The notes below the pieces were generated by a model that ran no database searches, was not told the origin of the DNA, and saw only the letters and a program-made list of their open reading frames with translations. From NCBI GenBank assembly GCA_002714465.1, contig PAXL01000034.1, positions 97,267 through 161,266 on the forward strand: a DNA stretch of 64,000 nucleotides, in the 5' to 3' direction. The position numbers and the translations under genes are program-made. The stretch comes from Gemmatimonadota bacterium (GTDB lineage: Bacteria > Latescibacterota > UBA2968). Each line of letters starts with the position of its first letter. Positions within the stretch are counted from its first letter, which is position 1. Positions 1-9,067 of this stretch are shown here, one piece after another.

Positions 1-1814
1 ACGGCCTGGACATCTTCAAGTGACGCTTCCCGAAGTCGCTTCATCGATCCGAAATGGCGAAGCAGCAGCTTCCGTCTCGCAGGCCCAACACCTTCTATCT
101 CCTCGAGCGTGGAGTGCAGCGTCCGCTTCGCTCGAACCTGGCGATGGAAAGAAACGGCAAACCGATGTGACTCGTCCCGGAGCGCCTGAAGGAGCTTCAA
201 CGAACTCGACACTTTCGGGATGTTCTGCGGATACGAATGGCCGGGGATGAAGACCTCTTCAAGCCTTTTGGCCAGACCAATCGCGGGCTGGTCCTTGATA
301 CCCAACGAACTCAACGCACTGATCGCGCTCGACAACTGACCTTTTCCACCATCGATCAGAAGCAGATCTGGAAATGCCCTACCTTCCTGCTGCAGCCGTC
401 TGAACCGACGCGTCACTACCTGGTGCATCATGGCGAAGTCATTCGGTCCCTCGATCCCCGTGATCTTGTAGTGACGGTAGTTCTTCTTTGAAGGCCTGCC
501 GTCGATGAAACAGACAACCGACGCGACCGGATCCTGTCCCTGAATGTTCGAAATATCCATAGCTTCGATCCTACGAGGTGGAGCATCGAGATTCAGATCA
601 CGCTGCAGCGAACTGACCAACGCCGGGACCTGCTTCCTCCTGTTTTCCCTCTTGAGACGTCGTTCGGTCAAAAGAAGACCGGCGTTGCTTTCCGCCATCT
701 TCATCAACTGAGCCTTATCGCCTCGCTGGGGTACCTTGATCGTCACCGGGCCTCCCGCTCGGTCGTCAAGCCACTCGCGAATCGTCTCCTCGTCGTCCAC
801 ATCCACGGAGACGTAGATTTCGCGCGGCACAAACGAAGCCGTCAGGTAGAACAATCGCAGGAATGACGATCGTATCTCGGCCTCTGGTGCATCCAAGACG
901 CCTCCGATGAAATAGTGCTGTCTCCCGATCAGTCGGCCTTCACGGATCTCCATGACAACGCCGCAGGCTTCTTCATCCTCTCGGAAGATCGCGATCAGAT
1001 CCCAATCGGCATGATCTGTCGACATCATCTTCTGGCGGTTGGTCACGCGCTTGAGCGCGCCCAGCCGATCCCTGAAGATCGCAGCCTCTTCGAAGCGAAG
1101 CTCCTCGGAGGCTCTGTCCATCTCTCCCCGCATGATCCTCGCAACCTCCCTACGTCGCCCGCTCAGGAAGAGAACGGCCTCATCGATCAGCTTCTTGTAG
1201 TTCTCGGACGTAATCAGATCTTCGCACGGGCCGTCACAGCGTCCGATCTCGTAGTCGATGCAGAGACGCACATTCTTGTTCGGCAGAGCGTAGTCGCAAC
1301 TTCTGACGCGGAACAGCTTGTGCATAAGATTCAGCATGTTCCGCATAGCCTTGACGTCCGTGTATGGACCAAGATACCGGCCTCCGTCCTTCTCGACATC
1401 GCGTGTCACGATGATCCGGGGGAACGGTTCAGCCGTCACTTTGATATACGGGTACTTCTTGTCATCCTTCAGCGTGATGTTGTAGCGCGGCTTGTGCTCC
1501 TTAACCAGATTCGATTCGAGAATCAGGGCCTCTCGATCCGAATCGGTCACGATATATTCGACTTCCCTAACGTTCCCGACGAGTGCCAGGAATTGTCCGC
1601 GACCGTCGAATGCGCGCGGCGTGAAGTAGGAACGGACGCGGCTTCGCAGCGACTTCGCCTTGCCTATGTATATGAGCTTACCTCCGGCGTCACGCATCAG
1701 GTACACACCCGGCGCACGAGGCAGATGGTCGAGTGCCTCTCTCAGTGCCGACTGCGCCTGGCGGCGGTCGACCTTAAAGTAGGACGATATATGACCTTGC
1801 GATAGACTGTCCAA
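1..1814 (-). CDS. uvrC: UvrC, excinuclease ABC subunit C (3' end cut by window)
   Basis: UvrC is the nuclease of UvrABC nucleotide-excision repair and makes both incisions around a bulky lesion. The translated reverse strand shows, in order, the GIY-YIG nuclease (LPRAPGVYLM, KLIYIGKA), a cysteine cluster (CIDYEIGRCDGPC), the UVR region, the RNase H-like nuclease half (MDISNIQG, LLIDGGKGQL) and the start of the terminal helix-hairpin-helix (GVGPARRKLLLRHFG). Only the last residues are missing, beyond the left edge. There is no ATG near the expected N terminus. I chose the TTG at 1814, about 26 codons before the conserved LP, which makes a slightly long leader. The frame stays open back to a TAG at 2034-2036 and that stretch carries several GTG/TTG codons, so a longer protein with a cysteine-containing leader is possible. 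Identity is certain, the start is not. Confidence 0.93.
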   Translation of the reverse strand, partial: MDSLSQGHISSYFKVDRRQAQSALREALDHLPRAPGVYLMRDAGGKLIYIGKAKSLRSRVRSYFTPRAFDGRGQFLALVGNVREVEYIVTDSDREALILESNLVKEHKPRYNITLKDDKKYPYIKVTAEPFPRIIVTRDVEKDGGRYLGPYTDVKAMRNMLNLMHKLFRVRSCDYALPNKNVRLCIDYEIGRCDGPCEDLITSENYKKLIDEAVLFLSGRRREVARIMRGEMDRASEELRFEEAAIFRDRLGALKRVTNRQKMMSTDHADWDLIAIFREDEEACGVVMEIREGRLIGRQHYFIGGVLDAPEAEIRSSFLRLFYLTASFVPREIYVSVDVDDEETIREWLDDRAGGPVTIKVPQRGDKAQLMKMAESNAGLLLTERRLKRENRRKQVPALVSSLQRDLNLDAPPRRIEAMDISNIQGQDPVASVVCFIDGRPSKKNYRHYKITGIEGPNDFAMMHQVVTRRFRRLQQEGRAFPDLLLIDGGKGQLSSAISALSSLGIKDQPAIGLAKRLEEVFIPGHSYPQNIPKVSSSLKLLQALRDESHRFAVSFHRQVRAKRTLHSTLEEIEGVGPARRKLLLRHFGSMKRLREASLEDVQA

Positions 1815-2169
1815 GATCCGTTCTCGCGCTTCTTGGGAGAGGGTTGGTAAGAGAACTGGAAGTGCTGGCCTTGGGACGCGAGCACTGAGTAGAAGATTCT
1901 GCCGGATGTCTTCCTTGTATTTCGCGCCCGCCAAAACGCCGCAGTGTCGACAACGCAATATCACTGTCCGCCGCACTCGAACCACGTCGGGACGCGTTCT
2001 GCCGTCAGGACACGAGACTCGCAGGCCGGGACGCTAGCCGATTCGTTCGGGAACGACGAGATCCACCCGACGGTGAATCCCAAAGTCGCTTCATAGGACT
2101 TGAGACATGCACTCCGCCTAACGCGACGTCTCACGCCCGACGGGTGCAGCCTCAACCCCGGGAGGAACT
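1815..2169. other. Gap between uvrC and the phosphoesterase, no recognised gene
   Basis: The uvrC frame remains open across 1815-2033 on the reverse strand and would encode a leader with a CRHCG cluster. This could be a real N-terminal extension, a relic of another gene, or chance. Nothing else is recognised here, and no convincing terminator is visible after the phosphoesterase stop at 2170. Confidence 0.4.
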
Positions 2170-2670
2170 TCACACACAGAGATCCACGATCTCGACACCC
2201 ATCGAATCCAGGTCTAGAAGGGCGACGGTCCCGCGCCCCGTCGTCCATCCTCCCGTCTCGCCTGGATTGATTACGACCGTCTTGTCTTCCCTGACATCGA
2301 TCTCGTGTGTATGTCCATAGACAATCACGTCGTAGTGCCCGCTTGCCTGCAGAGCATCAACCTCATCCGGCTCGTGAAGCATCAGAAATCGCTTACCTGC
2401 GTAATCGAAGGGATGCGGGGCTCGGTGTATGTCGCCCAACTCTGCGAATCGAGATTTCAGTCCGAACTTCTCGCCATCGTTGTTCCCGAAAACACCGACC
2501 ATAGTCACACCGATGTCCTTCATCCAACCCGCGTTGAACGGCGCAATATAGTCTCCGGCGTGGAGAAGTAGGCCGATCTGCCGATCTTTAAAAATTCGGA
2601 TCGCGGCCTCTACCCCCACCTTGTTGTCGTGACTGTCAGCCATAATGCCAACGAGATGGCTATTTGTCAT
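2170..2670 (-). CDS. YfcE/MJ0936-family metallophosphoesterase
   Basis: A 166-residue calcineurin-like phosphoesterase. The dinuclear-metal ligands are all visible: DSH near residue 12, GD at about 39, GNND at about 63, a single His in MLHEP near 98 and GHTH at about 119. This is the usual compact size of the YfcE/MJ0936 group, whose members hydrolyse small phosphodiesters in the cytoplasm. The physiological substrate cannot be read from sequence. It lies upstream of uvrC on the same strand, 350 bp away, so co-transcription is possible but not shown. The ATG at 2670 places the first beta strand directly at the N terminus, as is typical, although no Shine-Dalgarno is obvious. Confidence 0.85.
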   Translation of the reverse strand: MTNSHLVGIMADSHDNKVGVEAAIRIFKDRQIGLLLHAGDYIAPFNAGWMKDIGVTMVGVFGNNDGEKFGLKSRFAELGDIHRAPHPFDYAGKRFLMLHEPDEVDALQASGHYDVIVYGHTHEIDVREDKTVVINPGETGGWTTGRGTVALLDLDSMGVEIVDLCV

Positions 2671-2911
2671 AAAATATTGTTTTTAATGGCCTTTTTGGCT
2701 TAGGTCGTCTGGGACACACAAGGCACGTTTGCCGAACTTTAATCTTACACATCCCTTGGGGCAAGAAGACCTTGGAAAGTGCACAAAAATTTAGGTTTGA
2801 GCCATGGGGTTGTCAACCGGACGACACGCCCAGTTATATTGTGTTTGATGAACGATTTTCAGTTCATTGCAGTCTTCTGGATATATCCTAAGCTTCATAA
2901 ATATATGGCAT
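2671..2911. other. AT-rich gap without recognised gene
   Basis: This stretch is clearly AT-richer than its surroundings. It presumably carries the promoter of the reverse-strand phosphoesterase. Short reading frames here have no recognisable protein features. Confidence 0.4.
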
Positions 2912-3175
2912 TTAGACTTTTTTACAGAGGTCTGTCACACTGGTCCGAATATTCAATCCATTCAAAAAGGTAGCGGTAATCGCAGGAGAAACACCATCGA
3001 GAAAATCCTTACAGATTTTGCTCAGATGGGGTCGAATTTCGTCAATTGGAGCTAGCAAACGGTGAGAAGGCTGACGAGGATATGGATCGTGAGTTTCAAG
3101 CACGGTGACGATGTCCTCCTTCAGAACAAGCATTGCCGCGAGATCCATAACTCCCTGAACGGCCTGATCACCCAT
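2912..3175 (-). CDS. Possible small protein or gene relic, unrecognised
   Basis: An 87-codon reverse-strand frame with protein-like composition (for example VMDLAAMLVLKEDIVTVLE, predicted helical and amphipathic). The same frame stays open 20 codons upstream of the ATG, back to a TGA near 3236, and that extension also looks protein-like (LTGPSGLSCLTFDMGDQ). It may therefore be the surviving C-terminal piece of a longer gene rather than a complete small gene. No Shine-Dalgarno precedes the ATG. I do not recognise the family. It is convergent with nothing and lies just upstream of, and divergent from, hisG. Confidence 0.3.
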   Translation of the reverse strand: MGDQAVQGVMDLAAMLVLKEDIVTVLETHDPYPRQPSHRLLAPIDEIRPHLSKICKDFLDGVSPAITATFLNGLNIRTSVTDLCKKV

Positions 3176-3345
3176 GTCGAAAGTCAGACAAGATAGACCA
3201 CTCGGGCCAGTCAGTAGTCAGCCCATTAAATCTACAAGTAAGAAATAAAATCTGTATCTTTTCAGTCTCTGGAGTTTGATCCGCCGGATCGCACAGACCG
3301 TTGGCCTACATCCGGTATTCATCAAACTCGGAATTGGAGATCGCA

Positions 3346-4224
3346 ATGTCTAGACTGAAGATGGGGCTTCCGTCAGGAAGCCTGCAGGAATCCACGATCA
3401 GCCTTTTCGCACGAGCTGGTTACAAAATCAGAGTCAGCCCTCGATCCTACACGCCTTCCATCGACGACCCTGAGCTCGAAGGACTGCTTCTACGTGCCCA
3501 GGAGATGGCACGGTACGTCGAGCGAGGTGTATTGGATGTAGGACTAACAGGGCTCGATTGGATCCAGGAAAACGACGCTGATGTCGTTGAGATTGCCGAA
3601 CTCGCTTACAGCAAGACCACTGCAATGCCCGCCCGATGGGTGGTTGCTGTGCCTGAGGACTCGCCGATCAAGACGGTCTCCGACCTGAACGGCAAGCGCA
3701 TTGCGACAGAGCTCGTCAACGTTACACAAAAATGGCTGGCTTCTAAAGGCGTTGAAGCGGAGGTCGAGTACTCATTCGGATCCACGGAAGCGAAGGTCAA
3801 GCAAGAGGGCATGGTCCACGCGATCGTAGAGATCACGGAAACAGGATCATCGATCCGTGCTAATAAGCTGCGAATCGTCGATACCATGATGCAGACGACC
3901 ACCCGATTCATCATGAACAAGCAAGCGTGGGATAATCCGTGGAAGCGTGAGAAGACCAAAAGGATCGCAAATCTTCTCGTCGGAGCTTTCCAGGCTGAGG
4001 ACAAAGTCGGCCTGAAGATGAACCTTCGACGAGACAACGTCGACAAGGTTGTCGGTCAGCTTCCGGCACTCAACAACCCCACCATCTCGAACCTGCTGGA
4101 CGACGAATGGGTGGCGATCGAAGTGATCGTCGACGAGAGCACGGTCCGTGACATCATTCCCAATCTCTTGGACGCAGGCGCCGAAGGGATCATCGAGTAT
4201 CCGCTGAACAAGGTCATCTACTAG
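3346..4224 (+). CDS. hisG: ATP phosphoribosyltransferase, long form
   Basis: Catalyses the first, feedback-regulated step of histidine synthesis, joining ATP and PRPP to phosphoribosyl-ATP. The 292 residues match the long HisG form: two periplasmic-binding-protein-like lobes ([11 protein letters not shown] at 5-15, GLTGLDW at 67-72), the PRPP loop [12 protein letters not shown] at 159-170, and a C-terminal ACT-like regulatory domain from about residue 210. The frame runs back to a TTG at 3301, but the ATG at 3346 is preceded by GGAGA five bases away and puts the conserved KMGLPSGSL at the N terminus, so I chose it. First gene of the his operon, with hisD starting 4 bp after its stop. Histidine inhibition is expected from the regulatory domain. 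Confidence 0.95.
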   Translation: MSRLKMGLPSGSLQESTISLFARAGYKIRVSPRSYTPSIDDPELEGLLLRAQEMARYVERGVLDVGLTGLDWIQENDADVVEIAELAYSKTTAMPARWVVAVPEDSPIKTVSDLNGKRIATELVNVTQKWLASKGVEAEVEYSFGSTEAKVKQEGMVHAIVEITETGSSIRANKLRIVDTMMQTTTRFIMNKQAWDNPWKREKTKRIANLLVGAFQAEDKVGLKMNLRRDNVDKVVGQLPALNNPTISNLLDDEWVAIEVIVDESTVRDIIPNLLDAGAEGIIEYPLNKVIY

Positions 4225-4228
4225 TCCC

Positions 4229-5533
4229 GTGCTCGACCCAATCCCCTATAACCCTTCCTCTCTGGACTCGAAACTCCGCGACATCCTCGCGCGACAGATC
4301 GAATTCACACCCGAGCTCGAAGCCTCGGTCAACCACATCGTCAGTGAAGTCGAATCGCACGGCGACAGCGCCGTGCTGGCCTTCACAAAGGAATTCGACA
4401 GGGTCGACCTGACCGCCGACCAACTGGTCGTCAGCAATACGGAACTGGACGCCGCGGCCCGGAAAGCCGACCCGGCGCTTGTCAGGGTGATCGAGGAAGC
4501 CGCCGAGAACATCCACAGGTTTCACGGCAACCAGAAACGCAAATCTTGGCAAGTCGATGACGGAGACGGGGTTGTGTTGGGCAAAAAAATCGTCCCGATT
4601 GAACGAGTCGGCCTTCTTGTGCCAGGAGCAAGCGCACCTCTCTTTTCTACGCTCCTGATGGCTGCCATACCGGCAAAGATCGCCGGATGCGATCACATCG
4701 CCGTGGCCACACCCCCGCAGCCGGATGGAGACATTCACCCGTCCGTCCTAGCTGCTGCAAAGATCGCCGATGTTGACCGAGTCTACAGGGCCTTCGGCGC
4801 GCAGGCCGTGGCTGCCCTGGCTTATGGGACCGAGTCATTCACGCCCGTCGACAAGCTCGTAGGACCGGGACATCCCGTCGTCCAGATCGCCAAGAAACGC
4901 GTCTTCGGCCGCGTAGACATCGACATGGTCGCCGGTCCTAGCGAAATCGTGGTCGTCGCAGACAGCTCGGCGAACGCAAAGCACGTTGCAGCGGACATGC
5001 TCTCGCAAGCAGAGCATGGTAGTGGCTACGAGGCTGCCGTTTGCGTCACACCCGATCCCGACCTTGCCGCGGCCGTTGCCGAGGAGCTCGACCGCCAGCT
5101 GGCCGACCTCTCGCACAGAGAAGCAGCACAAACCGCTCTCTCCCGGTATGGCGCGATCGTAACGGTCGACGATCTGGGCCAGGCCTCGGAGCTGGTCAAC
5201 CGCATCGCCCCCGAGCACGTCGAACTGATCGTCGAGGATCCATGGGAAATCCAGTCCGGGATCAGACACGCCGGTGCCATCTTCCTGGGAGCAGCTTCGA
5301 GCGAACCCGTCGGCGACTACTACGCGGGAACGAACCACATCCTGCCGACAGCCGGTGCTGCACGATACGCCTCTTCTGTCGGGGTTGACACCTTCCTCAA
5401 GGACATCAGCCTCATCTCGTACACGAGCCATCGACTAAAGAGGGTCGCCGGATCGATCGTACAGATGGCAGAGGCAGAGGGTTTGGACGGACACGCCAAC
5501 GCCATCAGAGTCAGACTACAGTCTCCGGAATGA
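4229..5533 (+). CDS. hisD: Histidinol dehydrogenase
   Basis: Oxidises L-histidinol to L-histidine in two NAD-dependent steps, using one zinc. The 434-residue length is normal. Visible signatures are VGPGHP at 211-216, AGPSEIVVVAD at 235-245, QAEH at 260-263 (zinc-ligand Gln and His), PEHVEL at 328-333 with catalytic Glu/His, and GTNHILPT at 367-374. It starts at GTG, 4 bp after hisG, and its stop overlaps the hisC start by four bases, so it is tightly coupled in the operon. Confidence 0.96.
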   Translation: MLDPIPYNPSSLDSKLRDILARQIEFTPELEASVNHIVSEVESHGDSAVLAFTKEFDRVDLTADQLVVSNTELDAAARKADPALVRVIEEAAENIHRFHGNQKRKSWQVDDGDGVVLGKKIVPIERVGLLVPGASAPLFSTLLMAAIPAKIAGCDHIAVATPPQPDGDIHPSVLAAAKIADVDRVYRAFGAQAVAALAYGTESFTPVDKLVGPGHPVVQIAKKRVFGRVDIDMVAGPSEIVVVADSSANAKHVAADMLSQAEHGSGYEAAVCVTPDPDLAAAVAEELDRQLADLSHREAAQTALSRYGAIVTVDDLGQASELVNRIAPEHVELIVEDPWEIQSGIRHAGAIFLGAASSEPVGDYYAGTNHILPTAGAARYASSVGVDTFLKDISLISYTSHRLKRVAGSIVQMAEAEGLDGHANAIRVRLQSPE

Positions 5534-6600
5534 GTGTGAAAGCGATTAAACGTATTCGTCCCGAGGTCCGGGCGATCGATGGGTATCACTTGGTCGCTTA
5601 TGACTGCGCGGTCAAGCTCAACCAGAACGAGAGCCCATTCGACGTCCCACCTCACGTCAAGGACCGGATCCTTGCCCGGATCCGCAATCTCCAGTGGTCT
5701 CGATATCCCGAGCCTATGCCACAGGATCTAGTCCAGGCGGCAGCGTCTTATGTCGGTTTTGCGCCAGAGCAGGTCATGGTAGCCAATGGATCGAACTCGA
5801 TCATTCAACACATCCTGAACGCTATCGTGGCGCCAGGCGTTTCCGTCGCCATTCCTTCTCCGAGCTTCTCTCTCTATGGCCAGTTCACCGAGATCCTCGG
5901 TGGCACACCGATCTACGTAGGGCTCGACGAAAGCTTCGGCTACGATACGGTTGCCCTAAACGAAGCGGCAGCATCGGGTGTATCCGCAGTCATTATCTGT
6001 TCGCCCAACAACCCAACGGGATGCGACATATCGAACGACGATCTTGCAGTGCTCCTCGAGGCAACGGATGCGCTTGTCGTCGTCGACGAAGCCTACGCCG
6101 AATTCAACGACCACTCCGCCCTCGATCTCCTGAGCGCTCACGACAACCTGATCATCCTGAAGACGCTCTCTAAGGCGTTCGGCGCTGCGGCGATCCGAAT
6201 TGGCTGTCTGATCGCGCATCCCGACATCGTGGACGAAATCCACAAGATCAAGCTGCCATTCGATATCAACCTCTTCTCCCGGGTCGCAGCCATCGAGCTG
6301 TTGAGCGATCGAGAACAAATCGAGCAGAACGTAGCTTACGTCGTTGAGGAGCGGGATCGAGTCTTTGATCAATTGAGCGGGATACGCGGGATCACAGCTT
6401 ACCCCTCGAAGGCGAATCTCATCCTGTTCGAAGTTGAAGACCCCGGATCAGTGTTCAAACAACTGGCCGAGAAGGGCGTGTTGATCCGAAACGTATCCGG
6501 CTATCCGGGACTCGCGAACGGTCTTAGAACGTGCATCGGGACGCGTGAAGAGAACGACGCCTTCCTAAGTGCCCTGGAATCGATCATGGAGCTGGCTTGA
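5530..6600 (+). CDS. hisC: Histidinol-phosphate aminotransferase
   Basis: PLP-dependent transamination of imidazole-acetol phosphate with glutamate. Fold-type I aminotransferase of 356 residues. Landmarks are NQNESPF at 31-37, PNNPTG at 159-164, the PLP-contacting DEAYAEF from 186, and the Schiff-base lysine K215 in KTLSKAFG. The ATG overlaps the hisD stop as ATGA. The next gene starts at a TTG that overlaps this gene's TGA. Confidence 0.95.
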   Translation: MSVKAIKRIRPEVRAIDGYHLVAYDCAVKLNQNESPFDVPPHVKDRILARIRNLQWSRYPEPMPQDLVQAAASYVGFAPEQVMVANGSNSIIQHILNAIVAPGVSVAIPSPSFSLYGQFTEILGGTPIYVGLDESFGYDTVALNEAAASGVSAVIICSPNNPTGCDISNDDLAVLLEATDALVVVDEAYAEFNDHSALDLLSAHDNLIILKTLSKAFGAAAIRIGCLIAHPDIVDEIHKIKLPFDINLFSRVAAIELLSDREQIEQNVAYVVEERDRVFDQLSGIRGITAYPSKANLILFEVEDPGSVFKQLAEKGVLIRNVSGYPGLANGLRTCIGTREENDAFLSALESIMELA

Positions 6601-7994
6601 GCAAGCCGACTGACATCCGACCTGTGTTCACGACCGTTTACTTTCTGCCGGTCGACACACGTATCCCCTACCGCTTCGGCACGGAGGAGCTCAAGAGCGT
6701 AGTGTGCATTAGGGCGCGAATCGAGGCGGAGTCAGCCTCGGGCGACCGCACAGTAGGATGGGGTGAAGCGCCTCTGAGCGCACAATGGGCCTGGCCGAGC
6801 AAGTCGAGCTTCCTGGATCGCCAAGAGGCGATGACGGCACTCTGCCTCGAGCTTGGACGGCAGTGGTCATCGCTGCAGGAATCCGGTCACCCGATAGAGG
6901 TAGGTCACACTTTCCTGAGAGACGTTCTCCCTGGTCTGCTCGAAACCTTCAACCGAGATCGCGAGGAGATAATGCCCTGGCTTGCGGCCCTCGTCTGCAA
7001 CTCGGCTTTCGATCTCGCCTTCCACGATGCCTATGGCCGTTGCCACGGCCTGCCCATCTACGACACATATGGCCCCGAGCACCTGAACCGTGACCTTTCT
7101 CACTACCTGACACCGGGAAGAGACACTGACGCAACCTTCGAAGGTCGATACCCTTCGGACTTCCTGATTTCGTCTCGCCCAGAGATAGTCCCTGCGTGGC
7201 ACGCCATAGGTGGCAATGACCTGCTTTCGGACGACGAGCGCACTGGAGAAGAGCCAGACGACGAATATCCCGTCGTCCTCGATGATTGGATTCGACGCGA
7301 TGGACTCAACTGTCTTAAGATTAAGCTGACTGGACAGGAAGACGGCTGGGACTACAACCGGATTGTCCGCATCGGGAAGATCGCTGACGAATATGATGTC
7401 GATTGGCTGTGCACGGACTTCAACTGTACGGTTGAAACCGTCGAATATGTGAACGATATCCTCGACCGATTGCTAGCTGATCATCCGAAGACTTACCAGA
7501 AGATCCTGTATGTCGAGCAGCCCTTTCCATACGATCTCGAGCAGAACGAGATTGATGCACACAGCGTGTCGGCTCGGAAGCCCCTTTTTATGGACGAGAG
7601 CGCGCACGACTGGCGGCTCCTTGACATCGGTCGGGACAGAGGCTGGACAGGGGTCGCACTCAAGACCTGCAAGACGCAGACAGTCGCTATCCTGTCCATG
7701 TGCTGGGCTCGTGCCCACGGAATGGGTCTGATGGTCCAAGACCTAACCAACCCGATGCTCGCTCAGATTCCCCATGTCCTTTTGGCAGCGCATTCGGGCA
7801 CGGTCATGGGGCTCGAAACCAACAGCATGCAGTTCTATCCGAACGCCTCACGACTCGAGGCTGCCGTTCACCCCGGCGTCTACACTCGCTCGGACGGCGT
7901 GCTTAATCTATCGACTGTTACGGGTAGTGGTTTCGGATACGAAGTCGAACAAATCGGGCGGGAGCTGCCCGAACCTGCAGCAACATTCGAATAG
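6597..7994 (+). CDS. Enolase-superfamily protein (mandelate racemase/muconate-cycloisomerase type) inside the his operon
   Basis: A 465-residue enolase-superfamily enzyme. Such enzymes abstract a proton alpha to a carboxylate with Mg2+ help. The barrel carries the expected residues: K241-x-K243 (LKIKLTG), Mg ligands D274 (DFN), E307 (VEQPF) and D333 or E334 (FMDESAHDW), and K356 (LKTCK). The capping domain has an insertion of roughly 60 acidic residues around 165-230. It starts with a TTG overlapping the hisC stop (TTGA), and hisB begins 7 bp after its stop, so it sits squarely within the his operon. No histidine step needs this chemistry. The substrate is unknown; acid-sugar dehydratase, racemase or cycloisomerase are all possible. 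No misplaced strand or frame break is seen. Confidence 0.85.
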   Translation: MSKPTDIRPVFTTVYFLPVDTRIPYRFGTEELKSVVCIRARIEAESASGDRTVGWGEAPLSAQWAWPSKSSFLDRQEAMTALCLELGRQWSSLQESGHPIEVGHTFLRDVLPGLLETFNRDREEIMPWLAALVCNSAFDLAFHDAYGRCHGLPIYDTYGPEHLNRDLSHYLTPGRDTDATFEGRYPSDFLISSRPEIVPAWHAIGGNDLLSDDERTGEEPDDEYPVVLDDWIRRDGLNCLKIKLTGQEDGWDYNRIVRIGKIADEYDVDWLCTDFNCTVETVEYVNDILDRLLADHPKTYQKILYVEQPFPYDLEQNEIDAHSVSARKPLFMDESAHDWRLLDIGRDRGWTGVALKTCKTQTVAILSMCWARAHGMGLMVQDLTNPMLAQIPHVLLAAHSGTVMGLETNSMQFYPNASRLEAAVHPGVYTRSDGVLNLSTVTGSGFGYEVEQIGRELPEPAATFE

Positions 7995-8001
7995 GATCAG
8001 G

Positions 8002-8589
8002 ATGTCACGGCAAGCTACAATCACGAGAAAGACGACCGAGACGGATATTCGTCTCGACTTGAAGATCGACGGATCGGGCAACTGCGAGACCTCGACAGGG
8101 ATCGGGTTCTTCGACCACATGCTCACCGCACTCGCCCGGCACGGTCAGCTCGACCTGAAGGTAGACTGCAGCGGGGACCTGGATGTCGATGCACACCACA
8201 CCGTCGAGGATGTCGGAATCTGTTTAGGCCAGGCCTTCGATGAAGCGCTGGGCGACAAAGCGGGCATTACCCGTTTCGCATCTGCCTACGTAACAATGGA
8301 TGAGGCTCTAGCGCGTGCTGCCGTCGACTTCTCTGGGCGCCCTTATCTGTTTATCGACGCCGCCTTCGACGAGGAAATGATCGGAGCCTTCCCTTCTGCA
8401 CTGACCGAGGAGTTCCTCAGAAGCCTCTCGGACCACGCAAGAATCAACCTGCACATCGACCTGATCCGGGGATCGAACGCACACCACAGCGTTGAAGCGA
8501 TTTTCAAAGCTGCGGCCCGAGCCATCCGAACGGCCGTCGCTCCGGACCCTGGTGTCAAGGACATCCCGTCCACAAAGGGTGTCCTCTAG
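8002..8589 (+). CDS. hisB: Imidazoleglycerol-phosphate dehydratase
   Basis: Dehydrates imidazoleglycerol phosphate to imidazole-acetol phosphate. The 195 residues are the monofunctional enzyme, with no phosphatase domain fused. Both metal-binding repeats are present: FFDHML at about 37, DAHHTVED at about 63-70 and NAHHSVEAIFKA near 162. The ATG at 8002 has GGATCAGG upstream. The frame runs further back but that part overlaps the preceding gene. hisA, hisF, hisH and hisI are not in this window. Confidence 0.96.
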   Translation: MSRQATITRKTTETDIRLDLKIDGSGNCETSTGIGFFDHMLTALARHGQLDLKVDCSGDLDVDAHHTVEDVGICLGQAFDEALGDKAGITRFASAYVTMDEALARAAVDFSGRPYLFIDAAFDEEMIGAFPSALTEEFLRSLSDHARINLHIDLIRGSNAHHSVEAIFKAAARAIRTAVAPDPGVKDIPSTKGVL

Positions 8590-9067
8590 CCCTCTACAGC
8601 CGCCCTCCAAGTGCATCAGCCGGGCGGATCTCCTTGAGAAAAAACAGGAGTGGTCTGCGTCCGGCAGGACGGTCGTATTTACCAATGGGTGTTTCGATCT
8701 CTTTCACGAGGGACACCAACACACACTCGATGAGGCCGCAAAGCTTGGAGACGTGCTTGTCGTCGGCCTAAACAGTGACGACTCGGTCCATCGACTCAAG
8801 GGTAACGGTCGTCCAGTCGATGACCTCGAAACCAGAGTCTCAAACCTCTCCTTGCGCGCTGTCGTTGATTCTGTTGTCGTGTTCGAAGAGGATGCACCGA
8901 CGAAACTGATCGAGGCACTCGAGCCAGACATTCTCGTGAAGGGTGGTGACTACCACGTTGACGAAGTGGTGGGCAGAGAAATCGTGGAAAGAGCGGGAGG
9001 TAAGGTGATCATCGTGTCGTATCTCGATGGCATCTCGACCACGAACAGGATCAGGCCCAAACCTTAG
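8579..9067 (+). CDS. RfaE2-like nucleotidyltransferase (heptose-1-phosphate adenylyltransferase type)
   Basis: A cytidylyltransferase-fold enzyme resembling the second domain of HldE. That domain adenylylates D-glycero-beta-D-manno-heptose 1-phosphate for LPS core synthesis. Motifs are TNGCFDLFHEGH (HxGH-type nucleotide-binding motif), GLNSDDSVHRLKG, and VKGGDY near the C terminus with ISTTNRI. No kinase domain is attached. The first conserved residues (LLEKKQEW) begin about 15 codons after a GTG at 8579, which would overlap the hisB end by 11 bp. Another in-frame GTG lies at 8552 and no ATG is suitable, so the start is uncertain. It is the last gene of the his transcription unit and leads into a surface-glycan locus. 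Confidence 0.85.
   Translation: MSSSPLQPPSKCISRADLLEKKQEWSASGRTVVFTNGCFDLFHEGHQHTLDEAAKLGDVLVVGLNSDDSVHRLKGNGRPVDDLETRVSNLSLRAVVDSVVVFEEDAPTKLIEALEPDILVKGGDYHVDEVVGREIVERAGGKVIIVSYLDGISTTNRIRPKP

Noticed and set aside
915..1805. Long plus-strand frame at the left end
   Set aside because: It is antisense to uvrC, whose conserved motifs are all on the reverse strand.
3240..3345. Histidine attenuator leader before hisG
   Set aside because: No His-codon-rich leader peptide followed by competing hairpins can be seen.
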